Assembly: GCA_030267965.1 (NCBI GenBank)
Contig: BRYA01001534.1
Location: 1-64,000, forward strand
Source of the DNA: Triparma columacea
Lineage: Eukaryota > Sar > Bolidophyceae > Parmales > Triparmaceae
Reading direction: 5' to 3'
Length of the DNA: 64,000 nt
Shown here: positions 58,318 through 64,000 of the stretch, piece after piece
Layout of the letters: each line of letters starts with the position of its first letter
Position numbering within the stretch: the stretch's first letter is position 1
Made by a program: the position numbers and the translations under genes
Notes under the pieces: model-generated
The model's database searches: none
What the model was told of the DNA's origin: nothing
What the model saw: only the letters and a program-made list of their open reading frames with translations

Positions 58318-58554
58318 ATGTCCATCTACGAGTCCGACACCGCTGCCTCGATCAACGCGGCCATCGTCGCCAACGGCATCACGTACGTCGTGGAAGCCGA
58401 CACCTTCACGACTTCGACCCCCGCCTCCAGCACCCTCACGATTCTGTGGGCGCAGCAGGGGGAGCAGGCGGAAGTGCCGGTGCCGTCCGTCCCCGAGGAG
58501 GGCGCGATTGACTGCACCGTGTTCATCGGCGAGGACTCCTCCACCATGTTCTAG
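58318..58554 (+). CDS. Short acidic ORF of unknown function, 78 aa
   Basis: ATG at 58318 opens a frame (MSIYESDTAASINAAIVANG) that ends at TAG 58552-58554. The composition is Ala/Thr/Glu-rich with no membrane helix, and the region is more GC-rich than its surroundings. Overlapping frames are also open, as expected in GC-rich DNA, so coding status is uncertain. It is divergent from the membrane-protein gene (start 58205). Confidence 0.4.
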   Translation: MSIYESDTAASINAAIVANGITYVVEADTFTTSTPASSTLTILWAQQGEQAEVPVPSVPEEGAIDCTVFIGEDSSTMF

Positions 58555-58770
58555 CGTCTCTCGTGCTGTAGTGTAGGGGGACCACGAGGAAGGGAGAAGG
58601 TGTGTCGGGCACCGCGCACGGAGGGGGGGTCACCGCAGCGGCTGTCGAGGCTTCAATTGCAAAGTGAGCCTCATTCGTATGATGCTCGGGGAACAGGGGG
58701 GAACGGACCAATTCATTACATGAAACAGGATTCATGTTTTTGATTAAAAAAAAAGAGACTGTTCTACAGC

Positions 58771-59597
58771 TTACAGCTTGAATTTGACCCTATCGTCCTT
58801 GTCAATGGCCTCGTATATGTTCCTCATGACCTGTTCGTTCTCAACGTCAACATCGAAGCTGACGCTCGTCCACTTGCCTTTGTTGTTCCTTCCCACATTT
58901 TCCACTTGCACGTCCTCGACCCCCTTGACCGCCTGAGTTATGTCAGAGACGAAGCCGTCGTCGTTAGGTCCCACGACCTTGATCTTCATCCTCGATGGGA
59001 ACTTCAGGAGGCCCGCCAGAGGGCCTTCGTCCCCCCATCCCCCCCCCCCCCCGCCCCCCCCCGAAACCCCCCCCCTCAACTCCCCTAGCCCCTCCAACCT
59101 CTTTATCAAAGTCTCAAACCCTTGGTCATCAACAGCCGTGAATACGCATCTGAACCACCCCCCCCCCTTCATTCCCATGCTTTCCCCCGGTGTCATCATG
59201 ACCCCATGTTCCACCAGCCTCCCGTTGAGTTCCTCTTCCGTCTCCCCCTCCCTCATGATCCCCCTACAGTCCATCCATATGAACATCCCCGCCTTCGCCT
59301 CAACCCACCTCACCCCCGTCCCCCTTAGTGCTTCCTTGACCCTATCGTACCTATCCTTAACCCTCCTCCCCTGTTCCTCCTTAAACTCCTTAACCCAAAC
59401 CTCGTCCTTAAGCATCTCCTCCACCAGCACCTGGGTGTGAGAGCTAACCTGGCACATGTCGTTTACCTTCGCCGTCCCCTTCCGAGTGTCCGACCCCCCA
59501 ACAACACCCACACCAACCCTTAGTCCGCTCATGGCAAAGTCCTTGCTAAGGGATGTTATGATGAATGATGATGTTGATATGAGTCCATTGAGTAGAA
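58771..59597 (-). pseudogene. C-terminal half of a class I/II aminotransferase fused to a DUF493 (YbeD-like) domain, 5'-truncated
   Basis: The coding block starts after an acceptor (CATTGTAG, exon from 59597). It contains the PLP-lysine motif SLSKDFAMSGLRVG, as in ACC-synthase-like aminotransferases. GMFIWMDCRG and WFRCVFTAVDDQGFETLIKR follow, then a Gly-rich linker. The C-terminal domain (MKIKVVGPNDDGFVSDITQA, GKWTSVSFDVDVENEQVMRN, IYEAIDKDDRVKFKL) fits DUF493. The large N-terminal aminotransferase part (about 230 residues) is not found upstream. There the opposite-strand SNARE-like gene begins within 75-120 bp. Unless the first exons lie far away, the gene is a truncated remnant, though the remaining frame is intact. 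Confidence 0.7.
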
Positions 59598-59668
59598 CTA
59601 CAATGATTAATACGGTATATAGCATAATCTTGTGTGTAAAAACAAGATTTTGATGTTCGGAGAAAGAA

Positions 59669-60401
59669 ATGACAAAATGCAATAATTCTTGGGGCACTTC
59701 CCCTCCCCTACTAATGAGCTACGGAGCAGGAAACTCCTATAATCGTGGATATGAGAATGTTGATGATAAAGGCGCTGATTTTGATTACCAATCATATCAA
59801 AATGGCTTCGTAAATGGTGCATCAACCAATGCTGACGAGAATGGAAGGGGAGGAAGTAGACTTTTTGGAGGATTTGTTGACGCTGTACCATCACTATTTA
59901 GAGTTAGGAGAAACTCAAGACACAAGGAGGTAGCTGACATAAACGATGTCCTAAAAGACACAATAGCCACAAACTACGGAGCAGAGGGGACTGCCAATCA
60001 AACTCTCGACACAATGGTTAAGCAGAGGGAGCAGGTAAGCAAGGGAGCATGGGATTCGGGGCAAGCGCGTGGGGATGCTAATGGAGGGGCTCAATATCGT
60101 ACTGGATTGAAGAGGTATAGTCGGTTTAGGGGTCACAGGAGGGACAAAGTTCAAGGTGCCCTCTTCATTCTCTTACCACCCCCCCCTCCCCCCCCCCCCC
60201 CTCCAACAGCTGAAAGCGGCCCACAGGGACGGTCGGGAGGTGGTATCCATGACGAAGCTCGCAAAGGTCCAGCTCATGGAGCTCAGGGCCAAGGCTAGGA
60301 AGAAGGTTGCCAAGCTCTGGACCATCATCATCATTCTAGGACTGCTCAACGCGTTCCTCATTTGGAGGATGTTCAACTGTAGAGGCACGTTTTTTTGCTG
60401 A
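59669..60401 (+). CDS. Q-SNARE-like tail-anchored protein, 170-185 aa, 2 exons
   Basis: Exons are 59669-60034 and 60210-60401 (phase 0). The ATG at 59714 (MSYGAGNSYNRGYENV) is an equally good start and avoids the odd N-terminus MTKCNNSW. The C-terminal half has a SNARE-like heptad helix (ANQTLDTMVKQREQ-LKAAHR) with Gln at a plausible central layer. A basic stretch (MELRAKARKKVAKLW), a single membrane helix (TIIIILGLLNAFLIW) and a short luminal end follow. This is the layout of Qb-type SNAREs such as Vti1 and NPSN, which mediate vesicle fusion. The N-terminal three-helix domain of Vti1 is not evident, so the subclass is uncertain. Confidence 0.6.
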
Positions 60402-61116
60402 AGCTCGGGGGGAGGAACGAAGGGAGAAGGGGTAGGCGATGAGAGAGGTGAGTCGAGAGAAGGCAGAGTGTGTCTGTGTGTGTGGGGGGTTCAGACGCGA
60501 CTTAGTTCACTTTGCCGGTGAAGAGATTATTAAACTGTGTTATTGTCCTGAAATGTCACTGACGATGTAGAGGACTAACAAACGCGAGGCAAACGACAAC
60601 GATGTGGGAAGATAGAGGGAGTTGAGGGACAAGCCAAAACGCTAAAACACACATTAACACCACGCGCTCGCTGCAATGGATTGAAATGCACTCACAGGGT
60701 TAAGAGGATGGGTAGGTGGAACGAGATAGGACGAAAGACCCTGCGACTCGGGGCTTCGGGAGGGAGCGGAGGGAGAGGGGAGAGTGGAACTTAATGCTGT
60801 ATGTTGTAGTACTCAAATATCTATAGGTTCGTTTAATTCTTGAACTGAAACGCCCCAAAGCAGACGGCAACACCGTACACCGTAGGCAAAAAAAGTAAAA
60901 TCCGATTTCGATGTTGAGGAAAGGCTTCAAATTGTGGAATCAACAAAAGATCAGATAACAAAATTGGTTATAGTCCCAATAGAGAACCAAATCGTCTAAG
61001 ATTTGCCCCCTCGCCCTTCCACACAACCGAACCTACTTTTACGCCTGATTTATGCACCTGACTGCTCTCATTGTCTTTCTCACTTGCATTGTTGATGACT
61101 CGACATTGAAGAAGCC
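60402..61116. other. Intergenic region upstream of the photolyase gene
   Basis: Holds the SNARE-like gene 3' end, a short (GT)n tract near 60475 and otherwise unremarkable sequence. I looked on the minus strand for the missing aminotransferase N-terminus and did not find it. Confidence 0.4.
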
Positions 61117-63081
61117 ATGATAAATGTAGTATGGCTAAAGCGAGACGTACGCATCCACGACCACGGTCCACTCAACCACGCTTCAACGTCAGAAATACCA
61201 TTCATTGTCCTTTACGTGTATGAAAAATGCCAGCTCCTGCAACCTTCCGTCCATGGTTCTCACATCCATGTCATCAATGAGGGACTCGCCGACTTAGACT
61301 CGCGTCTAAGCGACAGCTCTCACCCCCTCATTGACAAGCCCCTCCGCACCCTGACCGTCTGCTATTCGACGGTTCTTGAAGTGTTAAAGTCAATCCATTC
61401 CAAGTTCACAATTCGGGAGCTCCTCGCGCATGAGGAAACGGGACACTACGCAAGTTATCAGCGGGATAGGAGGGTTCGGGCGTGGTGTAAGTCTGCGGGG
61501 GTTAAGATGAGGGAGTTCAATCAGACGGGAGTCACGAGGAGGTTGGGGGATAGGGACGACTTTTCCAAGTTGCTAAACGCCTTCATGACAAAGGTAAGAC
61601 GAGAATGAGGGTTGTGTAGTCTGTAGAACCATTCCTAACCCCACAACTCACTTTACGTTAAGCCCCAGCACCCCACTGCCGGGACTAACTTCAAAAACAA
61701 AATTATTGGGGTTGGGTTAGGCTTACCAGGGCAATGTAAATCTTTGCTCGAACCGAAGTCACTTGCCGAGATTCCTCTGGAAAACCGAGCGGACAGAGAT
61801 AGTCGGCAGGTCGGCGGCGAAACCGAAGCTCTTCGAATCCTTGAAACCTTTCTGCAATCAAGGGGCCGCAACTACTCCCGCGGCATATCCTCCCCAAACT
61901 CTTCCTGGGAGTCCTGCTCTCGTTTATCTATTTATCTATCGTGGGGTCACATCTCTGTTCGTTTCGTGGTTCAGGCATTGCGTCGTAAGCAAGCTGAGGT
62001 AAAGGCGCTTAAGAGTAGTGGTGTTCACATGGACGAATGCTGGGGCCGTTCACTAGGCGCTTTTCAGTCACGTCTCCACTGGCGTTCTCATTTCATGCAG
62101 AAACTCGAGTCCGAACCCCTCCTCGAAAAGAAGGATCTTTGTCCCGCTTACCAGCACTTAAGGAGGGGTAGCGGGGAATTTAACCTGCAGTATTACGAAG
62201 CATGGAAATCCGGGAGGACGGGTTACCCGTTCCTCGACGCATGTATGCGATGCCTGCAGATACACGGGTGGTTAAATTTCAGGATGCGCGCCATGGTCGT
62301 ATCATTTGCGACGTACAATTTGTGGTTAGATTGGAAGAAGATCGCGCCTCACTTGGCTCGCCTTTTCCTTGACTTCGAGCCTGGTATTCATTACCCGCAG
62401 TTGCAAATACAAAGTGGCACGACAGGCATCAACGCGATGCGCGTCTACAACGTGACCAAGCAGGGGAAGGACCAAGATCCGAGGGGCATCTTTATCAGGA
62501 AGTACGTAACAGAATTGAGGGACGTCAAGGACGAATTTGTTCACGAACCTTGGAAGATGACGAGGAAGGATATGGCTAGGTGCAATGTGCAGGTAGGGTC
62601 TTCTGACCGGGGGGCCTTGTTTAGAGGATTGGTTGAGGAGGACCAGGCGTCTGACACAATTCACGAGTGTTATCCCGCTCCAATTGTCAACGAACAGGAG
62701 TCAGCGAAGGACGCAAAGGACAAAATCGCTGCAGTGAGGAACATGACCAGCACAAAGAGGGAGGCCAGAGCGGTTTTTGAGAAGCACGGGAGCAGGAAGG
62801 GGACGAGTGATTTCAAGAAGATGAAGGGGGATGGGAAGGTGAAGAGGGACAAGAGCAAGGAGAAGGGCCAGGAGAGGGAGAAGGGGCAGAAATCCATTCA
62901 TTCATTCGCAGTGAAGAACAAGGAGAAGGGGCAAAAAGCAAGTATGGGTGTCTTCTCGACGAAGGAGAACGAGGGAGACAAGACATGGTCGTGCAGCACT
63001 TGCACGTTCAACAATACGAAACCTCAAGCCCCTGTTTGTGAGATTTGCGGCACTCTGAGAGAAAATAATTTGAACACGTAA
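61117..63081 (+). CDS. Photolyase/cryptochrome family protein with C-terminal RanBP2-type zinc finger, about 631 aa, 2 exons
   Basis: Exons are 61117-61593 and 61663-63081 (phase 0). An acceptor 6 nt further on (61669) would drop two residues. The N-terminal antenna domain begins MINVVWLKRDVRIHDHGPL. The FAD-binding domain shows GRNYSRGISSPNSSWESCSR, LSWGHISVRFVVQALRRKQ, WRSHFMQKLESEP, GRTGYPFLDACMRCLQIHGW, LNFRMRAMVVSFATYNL and HYPQLQIQSGTTGINAMRVY. These fit the group of bacterial-type photolyase-related proteins rather than plant cryptochromes. A Lys-rich linker follows (RDKSKEKGQEREKGQKSIHS), then a zinc finger (WSCSTCTFNNTKPQAPVCEI, CG). The last two domains together are unusual. The protein probably binds FAD and absorbs blue light, in repair or signalling. 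Confidence 0.85.
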
Positions 63082-63808
63082 CGTTGTTCTGGAAAGAAAT
63101 TACATTGGCTTTTATGGCGTTTTCAGCGCTATGGTGAACGAAGGTGAATGTCATTTTTCAACTTTGGAAAATAACCAAGCAAAGCGAAAACTTAGGTGAG
63201 GACGTATGGGGAGTGACCACTGTCTATTAATTGGCGCGTTTAATGCAAAAGAAACACATAATCGGCCGTGAATAGAAATATAACAAGGGCGCCACCTCCG
63301 ACCAGTATATGAGGTTCCACGGATTATTCATCTTCATGTGATGCCCGACGGAGATTTTAGCTACACTCCCGGGCTTACAGTACCCTACGCCCGGACTTAC
63401 TGAGGTTCTTTGACGAATATTATCACCCTTTATCCCTCACCACCTCCCCTCCTTTCCCCTTCCCGTCCTCAGCCAAAGTAAACCCAAAGAATTAGCCCCT
63501 GTAAAAGCTTCGTTGAAGGTAAGAATGTGCATGGAGACCGCTCATATGATAGGATCGAATCAATCGGAGAGAAAGAATCGGATCATAATACTATATGATT
63601 ATATGTTTAAGCTCAGCTCAAATCCACCTTGGTGCCTCGACCAGGACGGTGAGGTTGGTTGACTGCACTGGAGTCAATCGCCGTATACTAACTAGCGACA
63701 ACTGCTGTTGCCCCTCATTATCTCGCCGCGACCGATACCGTTTCAAAAAACACCTCACTTATCCCCAAACTACCCTTCCACCTTTCAGCCTTCCCTCCCC
63801 TCACGAGC
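63082..63808. promoter_or_regulatory. Intergenic region upstream of the right-edge gene
   Basis: No coding signal seen. It contains a short inverted pair near 63365-63405 (CCCGGGCTTACAG, CCCGGACTTACTG as direct near-repeats) and a pyrimidine-rich stretch at 63430-63470. Confidence 0.35.
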
Positions 63809-64000
63809 ATGAAAGTTAGCCCCAAGCAGGAGGACGAGCACGTCATTGCCGTAAACGACAACGAGAGGGGCCTTACTGACCAAGAAAATAATATTGACGT
63901 AGAGAGCGAAGTAAATGAGGAGATTGTTGGTGCTCCTGACGATATTATTGAGTTGATCAATGACAATGACATGGAGAAGGGACGCGTTACTCGCGTCGAC
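63809..64000 (+). CDS. N-terminus of an acidic protein of unknown function, running off the window
   Basis: ATG at 63809-63811 opens a frame with no stop to the window end (64 codons): MKVSPKQEDEHVIAVNDNER, rich in Asp, Glu and Asn. No domain can be recognised from this acidic, probably disordered start. Confidence 0.55.
   Translation, partial: MKVSPKQEDEHVIAVNDNERGLTDQENNIDVESEVNEEIVGAPDDIIELINDNDMEKGRVTRVD

Overview
This 64 kb window is nuclear DNA of a microalga, most likely a photosynthetic stramenopile such as a parmalean/bolidophyte or a diatom relative. The evidence is spliceosomal GT-AG introns, a probable light-harvesting protein C-terminus at the left edge, BspA-type leucine-rich repeats, a cAMP-receptor-like GPCR, and C2H2 zinc-finger arrays with long CPQEGC-type linkers. 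No organism name is given, so this placement is an inference. Genes are tightly packed on both strands with intergenic gaps of about 50-500 bp. Most introns are 70-150 nt, start GTGAG and carry a CTAAC-type branch point, so I joined exons by checking splice sites and reading phase by eye.

Layout. 1-101: end of a probable light-harvesting protein. 158-22108 (-): a giant 14-exon VPS13 lipid-transfer gene (about 6801 aa). 22456-24177 (+): PX-BAR sorting nexin, head-to-head with VPS13. 24311-26699 (-): TM9SF nonaspanin, broken by an assembly gap. 27175-28954 (+): NOP56. 29063-29786 (-): small unknown protein. 29787-30954: AT-rich island holding an exon-like basic ORF. 30955-34020 (+): PP2C phosphatase. 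34076-35508 (+): STN1/RPA2-like OB-fold protein. 35715-36581 (-): PEX11. 36973-39337 (+): unknown 746-aa protein. 39401-40693 (-): cAR-type GPCR. 40875-45232 (+): 1316-aa coiled-coil protein. 45323-46436 (-): glutaredoxin fusion. 46435-49167 (+): a BspA-LRR pseudogene followed by its intact paralogue.

49-60 kb is a rearranged segment. It holds an LtrA fragment, a zinc-finger fusion gene, a 5'-truncated gene with an in-frame TAG, a membrane-protein gene carrying a transposon-like intron, and a 5'-truncated aminotransferase-DUF493 gene. It is followed by a SNARE-like gene, a photolyase/cryptochrome with a RanBP2-type zinc finger, and the start of one more gene at the right edge.

Several genes act in the endomembrane system (VPS13, sorting nexin, TM9SF, SNARE, PEX11), and VPS13 and the sorting nexin share a 347-bp divergent promoter region. 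The most striking object is at 57263-58091. It is an 829-bp element with 45-bp terminal inverted repeats and perfect 10-bp target-site duplications, inserted in a coding exon. Both termini contain usable splice sites, and splicing would restore the reading frame exactly. It looks like an introner, that is, a DNA transposon acting as a new intron. Many short introns in unrelated genes here also share an extended consensus, which suggests a wider intron family.
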